Source: Trebonia sp035571275
Lineage (GTDB): Bacteria > Actinomycetota > Actinomycetes > Streptosporangiales > Streptosporangiaceae
Assembly: GCA_035571275.1 (NCBI GenBank)
Contig: DATMKQ010000466.1
Span: 22,494 to 86,493 of the forward strand
Direction of reading: 5' to 3'
Length of the DNA stretch: 64,000 nt
Positions 7,781 to 15,295 of this stretch are shown here, piece after piece. The notes below the pieces were generated by a model. It made no database searches. It saw only the letters and a list, made by a program, of their open reading frames with translations, and was not told the DNA's origin. The translations under genes and the position numbers were made by a program. How positions within the stretch are numbered: the stretch's first letter is position 1; each line of letters opens with the position of its first letter.

Positions 7781-8833
7781 TCAGGTGACGGTTACCTGTA
7801 CGGTGTGCCAGCCGGTCGCCCCGTTCGGCTGGACGATGTGCTTGACGGGGGTCTGGGTGTATCCGGTCTTATCGGTCGCCCGCACCTGCAGCGTGTGCGT
7901 GCCCTGGGTCGCTTGCCATGGGTAGTACCACTGCCGCCACGTGTCGATCGTGTCCTGGGCGGCCAGCGTCGCCTGGTGAAAGGTCCCGTCGACGCCGACC
8001 TCGACCGCCTCGATGCCACGGCGCTGCGCCCACGCGACCCCGGCGATCATGACCCGGCCGGCGGTGACGTTGCCCTTCGGCGTGTCGATGCGCGATTCCG
8101 TCTTGATCGGCGCCTCGCGTGACCAGCCTTTCTGTACCCAGTAGGCGTTGAACGCCCCGAACGTGGTGAGTTCCATGTCCACCACCCACTTGCAGGCGGA
8201 CACGTAGCCGTACAGCCCAGGCACCACCACCCGGACCGGGAATCCGTGCTCCTGGGGGAGCGGCTGCCCGTTCATCCCGACCGCGAGCAGCGACATCCGG
8301 CCATCCATCACCGGGTCGGTGGCGACGCCCAGGTTCATGCCGTTGACGTCGCGCATGACGATCTGCGTGGCGCCCGGCTGGATCCCCGCCTCCCTCAGCA
8401 GATCGGCCAGCAGCGCCCCCTGCCAGCGGGCGTTGCCGATGAAGTTGCCGCCGACACCTTCTGACACGCACGTCAAGGTCACGTCGTGGTCGATCATCGG
8501 GCGCTTCATCAGCTGATCGAACGTCAGCGTCATCGGCTTGTCGACCATGCCGTGAATGCGCAGCTGCCACGACTGCGGTGCGATTTGCGGCACCACGAGG
8601 GCGGTGTCGACCCGGTAGAACTGGCTATTCGGCGTGTAGAACGGCGACAGGCCAGGGATGTCCAGCGTGGTGCCTTTGGCCAGCTTCGGCGCCTTGACGG
8701 CAGGCGCGCCGAGCTTCACCGAGGACGTGTTCACGGAGAACCGCTTGTCCTGGAGGTACTGGCCGCCGAAGCCGGCGGTGGCGGCGACCGCGGCGGCGGC
8801 ACCGCCCGCGACGAGGAACCTGCGTCGGTCCAT
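7781..8833 (-). CDS. Exported molybdopterin-dependent oxidoreductase, catalytic subunit
   Basis: A 350-residue sulfite-oxidase-fold enzyme. It begins MDRRRFLVAGGAAAA, a twin-arginine-like signal, and carries the Mo-ligand cysteine C122 in LTCVSEGVGG, the pterin-binding GFPVRVVVPGLYGY region and a C-terminal Ig-like dimerisation domain (WQATQGTHTLQVRATD). It should act outside the membrane; substrate unknown. Relatives I know in actinobacteria are single chains with an N-terminal membrane region. Here that region is the separate gene just upstream, in the same frame and divided by one TAG. A GGGGGAGG ribosome site overlaps that stop, so this start is well supported. Confidence 0.93.
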   Translation of the reverse strand: MDRRRFLVAGGAAAAVAATAGFGGQYLQDKRFSVNTSSVKLGAPAVKAPKLAKGTTLDIPGLSPFYTPNSQFYRVDTALVVPQIAPQSWQLRIHGMVDKPMTLTFDQLMKRPMIDHDVTLTCVSEGVGGNFIGNARWQGALLADLLREAGIQPGATQIVMRDVNGMNLGVATDPVMDGRMSLLAVGMNGQPLPQEHGFPVRVVVPGLYGYVSACKWVVDMELTTFGAFNAYWVQKGWSREAPIKTESRIDTPKGNVTAGRVMIAGVAWAQRRGIEAVEVGVDGTFHQATLAAQDTIDTWRQWYYPWQATQGTHTLQVRATDKTGYTQTPVKHIVQPNGATGWHTVQVTVT

Positions 8834-8839
8834 GATGAG

Positions 8840-9688
8840 CTACCTCCCCCGCGCCCAGGCCTGACGACTGTTTGGCATCCCGGACCGCACCAGCCAGAGG
8901 ATGGTGGCGATCCCGGCTATCCCGCCGACGATCGACGGGATGATGTCGGTGACGTGGCTTTCCGGCCTGGTGATGGCGACGAACGCGCCGAACAGGCCGA
9001 ACAGGCCGATCCCCGCCACCCCGATCGCCGCCCGCCGCCAGGCGAGTATGCCGATCGCGATGGCGAGGAGCGCGATCGTCACGTACATGCCGAGCAGGAG
9101 CATGTTCTTGTCGTTCTCACCGAACTTCTCGACCGCGAAGTTCTTGAGCGCCGACGGGGTGCGGTCGATGAACGCACCGCCGACGGCGATGATCGGCGAG
9201 GCCTGCGGCCGCACGAACGCGGCGACCAGGTTCGCTATCCCGAGGGCCACGGCGGCCGCCAGGAACCCGGCGATGCCGCCGGGCAGCAGCCCGCGGCTGG
9301 GGCGCCGCGCGACGTTCCTCGGCGGGGCCGCGTGCGCCGCACCGGAGGGGCGGCGCGGCAGTTCCCCGGTCCTGGCCAACCGCTGAGCGCCGGTGTCCCA
9401 CAAGGATCGTTGCGCGCCCGAGTCCTGCAGGGACCGTTGTGCGCCGGTGTCCCACAGGGACCGTTGCGCGCCTGAGTCCCGCAGCATGGGCTGGACTCCG
9501 GTGTTGCGCAATGCCCGGTCAGAGCTGGTACCCCAGATGGACGGCTGCGCGCCAGTGTCCACCGCGCTCTGCCGCGGGTCCTCATCCCATGGCGGGTGCT
9601 GCCGGTAGGTCTGATGGCCGTCCTCGTGCTCTGGGAACGCCGGGTAGCGCACGGGACGCTGCTGTCGTGGCGGGTCCTGGAAGCTCAT
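8840..9688 (-). CDS. Membrane anchor of the molybdo-oxidoreductase, repeat N-terminus
   Basis: A 282-residue protein. The C-terminal half has about four membrane segments with loops AFVRPQASPIIAVGGAFIDRTP and ITRPESHVTDIIPS, which match the N-terminal membrane part of fused sulfite-oxidase-family proteins. The N-terminal half is hydrophilic and includes seven nine-residue repeats (residues 44-106; consensus D-[ST]-GAQRSL-[WQ]). It ends GRG-R with codon AGG and stop TAG, which form the ribosome site of the catalytic gene six bases later. I infer that it holds the Tat-exported enzyme at the membrane. The repeat region has no recognised function. Confidence 0.85.
   Translation of the reverse strand: MSFQDPPRQQRPVRYPAFPEHEDGHQTYRQHPPWDEDPRQSAVDTGAQPSIWGTSSDRALRNTGVQPMLRDSGAQRSLWDTGAQRSLQDSGAQRSLWDTGAQRLARTGELPRRPSGAAHAAPPRNVARRPSRGLLPGGIAGFLAAAVALGIANLVAAFVRPQASPIIAVGGAFIDRTPSALKNFAVEKFGENDKNMLLLGMYVTIALLAIAIGILAWRRAAIGVAGIGLFGLFGAFVAITRPESHVTDIIPSIVGGIAGIATILWLVRSGMPNSRQAWARGR
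9371..9559 (-). repeat. 27-base tandem repeats (7 units) within the anchor gene
   Basis: Seven consecutive 27-base units encode nonapeptides; the four nearest the 9371 end are almost identical (DSGAQRSLW / DTGAQRSLQ / DSGAQRSLW / DTGAQRLAR) and the outer three are diverged (DTGAQPSIW, GTSSDRALR, NTGVQPMLR). The gradient suggests stepwise expansion by slippage or recombination. Confidence 0.85.
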
Positions 9689-9726
9689 AACCCTATTGAC
9701 GGCGGTCCAGAGCGCGTCCGTTCGGG

Positions 9727-11295
9727 TTACTCGCTCCTGGTAAGCACGCGGTAAGAACCCGCGTCCTGGGGTTCGAACGTCGGCGTGCCGCCCGCGCCGA
9801 TCGTCACGGTCACGGTGGGCCCGGCGTCATCGGGACCGGCCGTCACGATCTCGGGGACGCGAGTCGTGTCGGCGGTCACTGTCTGCGCCGCCGGCTCCTC
9901 CTGCGCCGAGCCCGAGCCGGAACGGCGGGCGAGCACGTAGCGCACGATCGCGCAGGCGCAGGCGATGGCCGCCCCGCCGCCGTACCCGATCCCGCGCGCG
10001 TCGTGCAGCGTTATCCCGGCGACCCCCAGGTTCGGGTTGATCGTCAGGTAGCCGCCCGCGGCGATGACCAGCCACTCCGGACGGCCGTCGAGTGCGACGA
10101 GCATCACGAGCAAGATGGCGTACCACGGGAACTGTGGCGTGCACACGGTGAGCGCCGCGGCGGTCATCAGGACGCCGCCGCGCCACGGTTCATCCGGGTC
10201 GCAGTACCGCAGGATGGCCAGCGCGACCAGGCCGAGCAGCACGACGGCCACCGCGGTCGCGAGCTTGCCGTGCACGACGAGCCCGATAATGGCGAAGCCG
10301 GTCCCCTTGGAGTAGCCCGCCTGATTCAGGTATCCGGGGAAGAATCCGATGATCTTTTCCCCGACGGCCATCACGTGCGGCGCGTACACCAGCGATATCG
10401 CCATGCCCGCGGACGCGCCGATGAGCCACCAGCCGCGCCGCAGCACCGCGGGCACCACCAGGACAGGTGTCACCTTGGTGGCGATCGCCAGTCCGAGCAG
10501 GATGCCGCCTAGCACGGTCCGTCGTTCAGTTCGCGCTCTGGCCAGCAACAGGAGCGCGACCGCGGTGAACGCGACGGCGACCACGTCGACATGCCCGTTC
10601 TGCCCCGCCTCGAGGGCGACCGTCGGGCACCATGCCCACAGCGCGGCCAGCCGTAGGTCTTTGCCCAGCGTGCGCAGCCCCAACAGCAGGATCAGCGTTA
10701 CCAGGACGGCGCACGCGGCCGCCGCCGCCTGGATCGGCGTGGTGGAGTTGTCGGCAGGCGCCGCGAGCTGGACGGCGAGGAAGTACGCCTCGGCCACCGG
10801 CGGGTACACGGTGGGCACCTTGGGACGGTTCAGCAGCGTGCACCCCGCCACCAGGCTGTCGGCCGGATCGACGGAGTCCTTCTGGTTGGGGACGCAGTCC
10901 CCGTACCCGCCCGGTCCGGTGCCTGACCACAGGAAGTCGTTGCGCAGCCGGGCGACCCCGGCATCTCCTGGCGCGTAGAGATAAGGGTCGATGCCGGCCG
11001 CCTGCACCCGCCCGTCCCAGATGTACCTGTACAGGTCGCTGCTGCTCTGCGGCGGCCCGGACAGCGCGACGACCTGGACCGCGATTCCCCCGATCAGGAT
11101 GAGCCCCACCGCCAGCCGGACGGCGACCTTGCGGACCAGCCACGCCGCGCAGCCGAATGCGATCCAGGCGCCCGCGATGAGCATGATCGGCCTGATCCGT
11201 GCGGGGTCGAGGCTGGGCCGGGCCAGCAGCAAGATCAGGGCTGCCTGGACGGCCAGCGAGGCGGCGATCCCCGCTACCCGCAGTTTTGGGCTCAT
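9727..11295 (-). CDS. GT87-like polyprenol-linked glycosyltransferase
   Basis: A 522-residue polytopic protein with about eleven membrane segments. The loop after the second segment, SSDLYRYIWDGRVQAAGIDPYLYAP, with conserved acidic residues, and the later YPPVAEAYF and GQNGHVDV motifs are characteristic of GT-C glycosyltransferases of the DUF2029/GT87 group, which usually transfer mannose from polyprenyl phosphate outside the membrane. The last 80 residues form a Thr/Val-rich cytoplasmic or external tail. It lies between the molybdoenzyme genes and the methyltransferase, all on one strand, so a shared transcript is likely. Acceptor and sugar are unknown. Confidence 0.88.
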   Translation of the reverse strand: MSPKLRVAGIAASLAVQAALILLLARPSLDPARIRPIMLIAGAWIAFGCAAWLVRKVAVRLAVGLILIGGIAVQVVALSGPPQSSSDLYRYIWDGRVQAAGIDPYLYAPGDAGVARLRNDFLWSGTGPGGYGDCVPNQKDSVDPADSLVAGCTLLNRPKVPTVYPPVAEAYFLAVQLAAPADNSTTPIQAAAAACAVLVTLILLLGLRTLGKDLRLAALWAWCPTVALEAGQNGHVDVVAVAFTAVALLLLARARTERRTVLGGILLGLAIATKVTPVLVVPAVLRRGWWLIGASAGMAISLVYAPHVMAVGEKIIGFFPGYLNQAGYSKGTGFAIIGLVVHGKLATAVAVVLLGLVALAILRYCDPDEPWRGGVLMTAAALTVCTPQFPWYAILLVMLVALDGRPEWLVIAAGGYLTINPNLGVAGITLHDARGIGYGGGAAIACACAIVRYVLARRSGSGSAQEEPAAQTVTADTTRVPEIVTAGPDDAGPTVTVTIGAGGTPTFEPQDAGSYRVLTRSE

Positions 11296-11357
11296 GCGCC
11301 GAGGGTGCCATCAGATTCCGGCAGTGAGCAGTGGCGATGCGGGCCTGTAAGCAATCC

Positions 11358-11978
11358 TTAAGCGCGGCGCAGCACAGCGAACCAGCGGCCGGCGATCGAC
11401 CACGTCTCGGCGGCGGCGAGGTCGGCGTTCGTGGCGATCTCTGCTATCTGGTCGACCCCGACGTACGCCCAGGGAAACCAGGCGCTTGCCTGCGCGCCGT
11501 GGCGGAGCCTGACCTGCTCGGCGCGCAGGTCGCTGCCCGGCGGCTGAACCTCGACCAGTGCCTGGCCGGTTGGCGTCAGCAGTTCGGTCACCCGGCGCAG
11601 CAGGGCGACCGGGTCGCCGCCGATCCCTATGTTGCCGTCGGCGAGCAGCACCGTCGCCCAGCGTCCCGTGCCGGGCACCCGGCCGAAGACGTCGCGCAGC
11701 AAGGTGAGCACTCCGGCCGCCCGGGAGATGCGCACCGCGTACGGGGTCACGTCAATGCCAAGGACCGGAATGCCGCGCTCCGCCAGCGCGACCGTCAGCC
11801 GCCCCGGTCCCGACCCCACGTCGAGCGTGGGGCCGCTGCACCGCTCGACGAGTGAGCAGTCCCCGGCGCGGACATGCAGCCAGTCATCCACCTGGAGGGG
11901 GGTTCGGCTGCCGTCTTTGTGCTCGATTTCCGGTCTCGCATGCCCGGCGAGTGCCTGCTCGTATAGTTCGCCGATCAC
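11358..11978 (-). CDS. Class I SAM-dependent methyltransferase
   Basis: A 206-residue methyltransferase. Motif I is LDVGSGPGRLTVALAERG, followed by VLGIDVTPYAV and LLADGNIGIGGDP, so SAM binding is clear. I choose GTG at 11978 (product begins MIGELYEQALAG) because a GGGAGGAG ribosome site lies about ten bases before it; a longer frame to 12044 lacks one. It is the first gene of the minus-strand run that continues into the GT87-like protein and the molybdoenzyme. A candidate regulator element lies 84 bases upstream. The substrate is unknown; a lipid-linked sugar would fit the neighbours. Confidence 0.9.
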   Translation of the reverse strand: MIGELYEQALAGHARPEIEHKDGSRTPLQVDDWLHVRAGDCSLVERCSGPTLDVGSGPGRLTVALAERGIPVLGIDVTPYAVRISRAAGVLTLLRDVFGRVPGTGRWATVLLADGNIGIGGDPVALLRRVTELLTPTGQALVEVQPPGSDLRAEQVRLRHGAQASAWFPWAYVGVDQIAEIATNADLAAAETWSIAGRWFAVLRRA

Positions 11979-12061
11979 GCGATCTCTCCTCCCATTCGTC
12001 GGCCGGGACGCAGACCAGTGTTCATCGGGCAGACGTCCGCACACCTCCTGATCGGCGCGTC

Positions 12062-12078
12062 CTTACCGAATCGTCACG
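12062..12078 (+). promoter_or_regulatory. Candidate response-regulator site, copy 1
   Basis: CTTACCGAATCGTCACG matches the element upstream of the response regulator at 13 of 17 bases. It contains two TTAC/TCAC half-sites 11 bases apart, the spacing usual for OmpR-family dimers. It lies in the divergent promoter between the methyltransferase and the SRPBCC gene. Confidence 0.5.
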
Positions 12079-12117
12079 GACCTTACGATCCAGTGACGGC
12101 TCCGATTGGATGGGGCC

Positions 12118-12576
12118 ATGGGAACACAGGACGAAACGCCGCGGGTGGTCAGCGCTAGCCGCGAGATCGAGGCCGGGCCGGAGCGGATCTTCGAGCTGAT
12201 CGCGGATCCGGCGCAGCAGCCGCGCTGGGATGGCAACGACAACCTGCGCGCCGCCCCGGCCGGGCAGCGCGTCACCGGCGCGGGCGGTGTGTTCACCATG
12301 ACGCTCACCACCGGCGCTATCAGGGAGAACCACGTCGTCGAGTTCGAGGAGGGCCGCCGTATCGCCTGGACTCCGGCCGAAGCGGGACGGCGCCCTCCTG
12401 GGCACTTGTGGCGCTGGGAACTCGAGCCTATCGACGCGTCCCGCACCCGGGTGACCTGCACCTACGACTGGACGCGCTTGACCGACCGCAAGCGCCTCCC
12501 CCGCGCCCAGGCAACGACCCCAGAAAGGCTAAGGTCCTCCCTGGACCTCCTAGCCGCCATCGCGGAAGAGGCCTAA
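12118..12576 (+). CDS. SRPBCC-family (START-like) protein
   Basis: A 152-residue protein with the polyketide cyclase/SRPBCC pattern: VVSASREIEAGPERIFELIADPAQQPRWDGN at the start, a central TTGAIRENHVVEFEEGRRIAWTP strand pair and a WELEPIDASRTRVTCTYDW strand near the end. Such proteins form a hydrophobic ligand cavity; the ligand cannot be predicted. ATG at 12118 is preferred to a TTG four codons earlier. It is divergent from the methyltransferase and shares its promoter region with a candidate regulator element, so it may be co-controlled with that block. Confidence 0.88.
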   Translation: MGTQDETPRVVSASREIEAGPERIFELIADPAQQPRWDGNDNLRAAPAGQRVTGAGGVFTMTLTTGAIRENHVVEFEEGRRIAWTPAEAGRRPPGHLWRWELEPIDASRTRVTCTYDWTRLTDRKRLPRAQATTPERLRSSLDLLAAIAEEA

Positions 12577-12582
12577 GCGATG

Positions 12583-12628
12583 AGCGTGGATCACTTTCCA
12601 GGTCAGGACATGGAAAGTGATCCACGTT
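12583..12628. terminator. Bidirectional hairpin terminator
   Basis: A perfect 16-base stem (12585-12600 with 12611-12626, arms CGTGGATCACTTTCCA and complement), extended by two further pairs, closes a ten-base loop between convergent genes. There is no U-run, as is common for actinobacterial hairpins. Confidence 0.75.
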
Positions 12629-12633
12629 GATCC

Positions 12634-12936
12634 TCAGTCGTGGTCGTAGTCGCCGCGGGACAGCTGGACGACCCGGAAGCGCTCGGTGACCAGCCTGCGC
12701 AGGTGCCGCACGCCGATCAGGCTTGCGATCACGACGGCCGCGGCTGCCGCCAGGATCGAGGCGCCGAACAGCGCGAGCCCGCCAACGACGTGTCCTAGCA
12801 GCATCAAGATCAGACCAACGAACAGCGCCACCGGCACCGCCGCCACGAGCAGCACGGCGAGCAGTGCGGCCGCGATCACCACCTTGGTCGACCAGCGCGT
12901 AGTCCGACCCGGGTACCGAACGGCCATCTCGCTCAC
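12634..12936 (-). CDS. Small two-helix membrane protein
   Basis: A 100-residue protein with two long hydrophobic helices (residues about 18-48 and 52-75) and a basic, cytoplasm-like C-terminus (VRHLRRLVTERFRVVQLSRGDYDHD). No known domain recognised. GTG at 12936 or ATG at 12927 could start it; GAAGGG lies just upstream of the GTG. It is convergent with the SRPBCC gene and shares its hairpin terminator. Function unknown. Confidence 0.7.
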   Translation of the reverse strand: MSEMAVRYPGRTTRWSTKVVIAAALLAVLLVAAVPVALFVGLILMLLGHVVGGLALFGASILAAAAAVVIASLIGVRHLRRLVTERFRVVQLSRGDYDHD

Positions 12937-13288
12937 CCTTCATAAGGTCTCAGTACAGTTAAGATATGTCGCGTCGAGCGGCGGCGCAATACGTGGTCAA
13001 GCTAGTGCCGGGGACGGCACCGCCCGGCGCGGGTCAAGCAGGTCCGGCCGCAGGCCGGCCAGCACCGCCAGCGCGGCGGCGGCCGCATCGGTGCCACCCG
13101 CCGCTGGCGCTGGCGCCGGGTGCGTTATGCCGTACTCCCCGCCACGGCGCGTATCCTACCCGGGCGCTGAGGTCTTACGGGATTGTGACGAATTCGTGCT
13201 GTTCGCTGGGCGCGTCATCGCGTAGCGCTCTACCTTTTAACCGTGAGTTCCAGAGGATATGGCGTGCGCGCCGCAGGGAGCCGACGTC
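12937..13288. other. Intergenic region ahead of the two-component pair
   Basis: About 350 bases without a convincing gene. It carries a candidate regulator site at 13174-13190. A short minus-strand frame (about 13030-13120) reads as an Ala/Leu-rich peptide but has no plausible start, so I leave it out. Confidence 0.6.
13174..13190 (+). promoter_or_regulatory. Candidate response-regulator site, copy 2
   Basis: CTTACGGGATTGTGACG, 98 bases before the regulator start. Its complement matches the element in the epimerase/GT2 promoter at 15 of 17 bases. Half-sites TTAC and TGAC are 11 bases apart. Autoregulation of the two-component pair is the natural reading. Confidence 0.6.
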
Positions 13289-14005
13289 GTGACTAACAAC
13301 CCTGATCCGCCAGGGCGGATCGTGGTCGTCGACGACGACCCCACAGTGGCGGACGTCGTCGGGCGGTACCTCGTCCGCGACGGCCACACGGTCGAGTGCG
13401 TGCACGACGGTTACGAGGCCCTGCGGCGAGTCGCCGAACAGCCTCCGGACCTTGTCGTGCTCGACCTCATGCTGCCCGGCATCGACGGCCTTGAGGTCTG
13501 CAGGCGGCTGCGAGAGCAGTGGCCGATTCCTGTCGTCATGCTGACCGCGCTCGGTGATGAGACCGACCGGCTCGCCGGTTTCGAGACCGGCGCCGACGAC
13601 TACGTCACCAAGCCGTTCAGCCCGCGCGAACTCGCGATGCGGGTCCGTTCCGTGCTGCGCCGCGCCAGGGGCACCGGCCTGCCTGAGAAGCCGAACCAGG
13701 GCCTCATCGCAGACCGCGAACTGACGGTCGACCTGGCCGCGCACGAGGTGCGCGTCGCCGGCAGGCTGGTTCAGCTGACCTCCCGAGAGTACGACTTGCT
13801 CGTGTTCCTGATGCGCAATCCGCGCAAGGCGTTCACCCGGGAGCAGTTGCTCAGCGAGGTCTGGAGCTGGACGTTCGGCGACACGTCCACGGTCACCGTG
13901 CACGTGCGAAGGCTGCGGGAGAAGCTGGAAGCGGACCCGACCATGCCGAAGCGCATCGTCACGGTCTGGGGTGTCGGCTACCGCTACGAGCCGGAGTCCG
14001 CATGA
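13289..14005 (+). CDS. OmpR/PhoB-family response regulator
   Basis: A 238-residue regulator with a receiver domain (D15-D17 acidic cluster, phosphoacceptor D59 in VVLDLMLPG, lysine in VTKPFSPREL) and a C-terminal winged helix ending TVTVHVRRLREKLEADPTMPKRIVTVWGVGYRYE. GTG at 13289 follows GGGAG and is preferred to an upstream ATG. The stop overlaps the kinase start (ATGA), so the two are one operon. It sits inside the molybdoenzyme/glycosyltransferase block; a 17-base element with 11-base half-site spacing occurs before this gene and before two other promoters of the block. Confidence 0.95.
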   Translation: MTNNPDPPGRIVVVDDDPTVADVVGRYLVRDGHTVECVHDGYEALRRVAEQPPDLVVLDLMLPGIDGLEVCRRLREQWPIPVVMLTALGDETDRLAGFETGADDYVTKPFSPRELAMRVRSVLRRARGTGLPEKPNQGLIADRELTVDLAAHEVRVAGRLVQLTSREYDLLVFLMRNPRKAFTREQLLSEVWSWTFGDTSTVTVHVRRLREKLEADPTMPKRIVTVWGVGYRYEPESA

Positions 14006-15219
14006 CCGGCAGCCTGGCCGATGTAATCTCTGGTGTCCAGTCCTCTGACCTGTACTTCGTTGCCGGCTGGGTCGGCGGCATCGCCATCGTGATAACGGTC
14101 ATCGGCGTGGTGATCCTGAAGCTGATGGCGGGCCGGTCGATCGGCCTGATGCTGAGCATGGTGGCGTTCGTGACCGTCGCGACGTCGCTTGCCGGGGTCG
14201 TCGTCATCACGGTGCGCATGATCGGCGCCCAGCCAGGCAAACCGGTGTTCGAGCTCCTCTTCGTCGCCGGGGTGGCCGGGCTGGCGGTGGCGCTGATCAT
14301 CGGCCGAACCGTAACCAACGCCAGCAAGACGCTTCTCAACGCGGTGCACGAGGTCGGTGAGAGCGGCATCTACACGCCGCCCGAGGTCCGGCTGCCCGCT
14401 GAACTCGCGGGACTGTCGCGAGGACTGGCCGAGGCGCACGACAGGCTCGGCCAGGCGCGGGCGCGCGAGCAGGCCCTGGAGGCGAGCCGCCGCGAACTTG
14501 TCGCCTGGGTCAGCCATGATCTGCGGACACCGCTGGCCGGGCTGCGGGCGATGGCGGAGGCGCTAGAAGACCAGGTGGTGACCGATCCCCAGGAGGTCAG
14601 CCACTATCACTCCCAGATCCGCCGGGAGACCGACCGGCTGGCGGCGATGATCGATGACCTTTTCGAGCTGTCCCGGATCCACGCCGGGACGCTGCGCCTG
14701 TCGCCGCGGCTTGTCGGCCTAGAGGACCTGGTGGCCGAGGTTGTCGTCAGCGCCGAGCCCGTCGCACGGGCCAAGGGGATCCGGCTCGCCGGGTCCGCCG
14801 TCCGCGGCATGCCGGTCTTCATCGACACGGCGGAAATGGGGCGCGCGGTGCGGAACCTCGTCACGAACGCCATCAGGCACACACCGTATGACGGGACCAT
14901 CGAGGTGCTCGGCGAGATCCAGGCCGGGATGGCGTGCGTGAGCGTGGCCGACGAGTGCGGCGGCATCCCGCCAGGCGACCTGCCCCGCGTGTTCGACGTG
15001 GCGTTCCGCGGCGAGAGCGCGCGGACGCCAGACCCGTCCGGTGGCGCGGGACTCGGGCTGTCCATCGCCCGCGGAATCGTGGAGGCGCACTCCGGCCAGA
15101 TCAGCGTCCGTAACACCGGCCCCGGGTGCCAGTTCCTCATCAAGCTGCCGCTCGCCAGGTCCGCCCCCTCGGCCGTATCCCGGCCGGCGCCCTCCCGCGC
15201 CCTCCACGCCGGACGCTGA
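14002..15219 (+). CDS. Sensor histidine kinase
   Basis: A 405-residue membrane kinase. Three or more hydrophobic segments occupy roughly residues 10-100 with almost no extracellular loop, so it probably senses a membrane or internal signal. A linker of HAMP-like character follows. The phosphoacceptor is H172 in WVSHDLRTPLAGL, and the ATPase domain shows the N-box NAIRHTP, DECGGIPPGDL and GGAGLGLSIARGIVEAHSG. Its start overlaps the regulator stop by four bases. Signal and targets are unknown; position suggests control of the surrounding surface-modification genes. Confidence 0.95.
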   Translation: MTGSLADVISGVQSSDLYFVAGWVGGIAIVITVIGVVILKLMAGRSIGLMLSMVAFVTVATSLAGVVVITVRMIGAQPGKPVFELLFVAGVAGLAVALIIGRTVTNASKTLLNAVHEVGESGIYTPPEVRLPAELAGLSRGLAEAHDRLGQARAREQALEASRRELVAWVSHDLRTPLAGLRAMAEALEDQVVTDPQEVSHYHSQIRRETDRLAAMIDDLFELSRIHAGTLRLSPRLVGLEDLVAEVVVSAEPVARAKGIRLAGSAVRGMPVFIDTAEMGRAVRNLVTNAIRHTPYDGTIEVLGEIQAGMACVSVADECGGIPPGDLPRVFDVAFRGESARTPDPSGGAGLGLSIARGIVEAHSGQISVRNTGPGCQFLIKLPLARSAPSAVSRPAPSRALHAGR

Positions 15220-15239
15220 CCGCTCGCCCCAGCCAGGTG

Positions 15240-15295
15240 CCAGGTGAAAGGCCCATTCAGCTGGCTATTACAAGCTGGATGGGCCGTTCACCTGG
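15240..15295. terminator. Bidirectional hairpin terminator
   Basis: Arms 15240-15262 and 15273-15295 pair over 23 bases with two mismatches and a ten-base loop, between the convergent kinase and epimerase genes. The end of the stem overlaps the epimerase stop region. Confidence 0.75.

Noticed and set aside
8840..8842. TAG between anchor and catalytic gene as a simple nonsense mutation.
   Set aside because: A strong ribosome site overlaps the stop and the second product has its own export signal, so a natural two-gene layout is more likely.
12966..13292. A 108-codon plus-strand frame before the response regulator.
   Set aside because: Poor composition, no ribosome site, and it crosses a probable promoter element; better read as intergenic.
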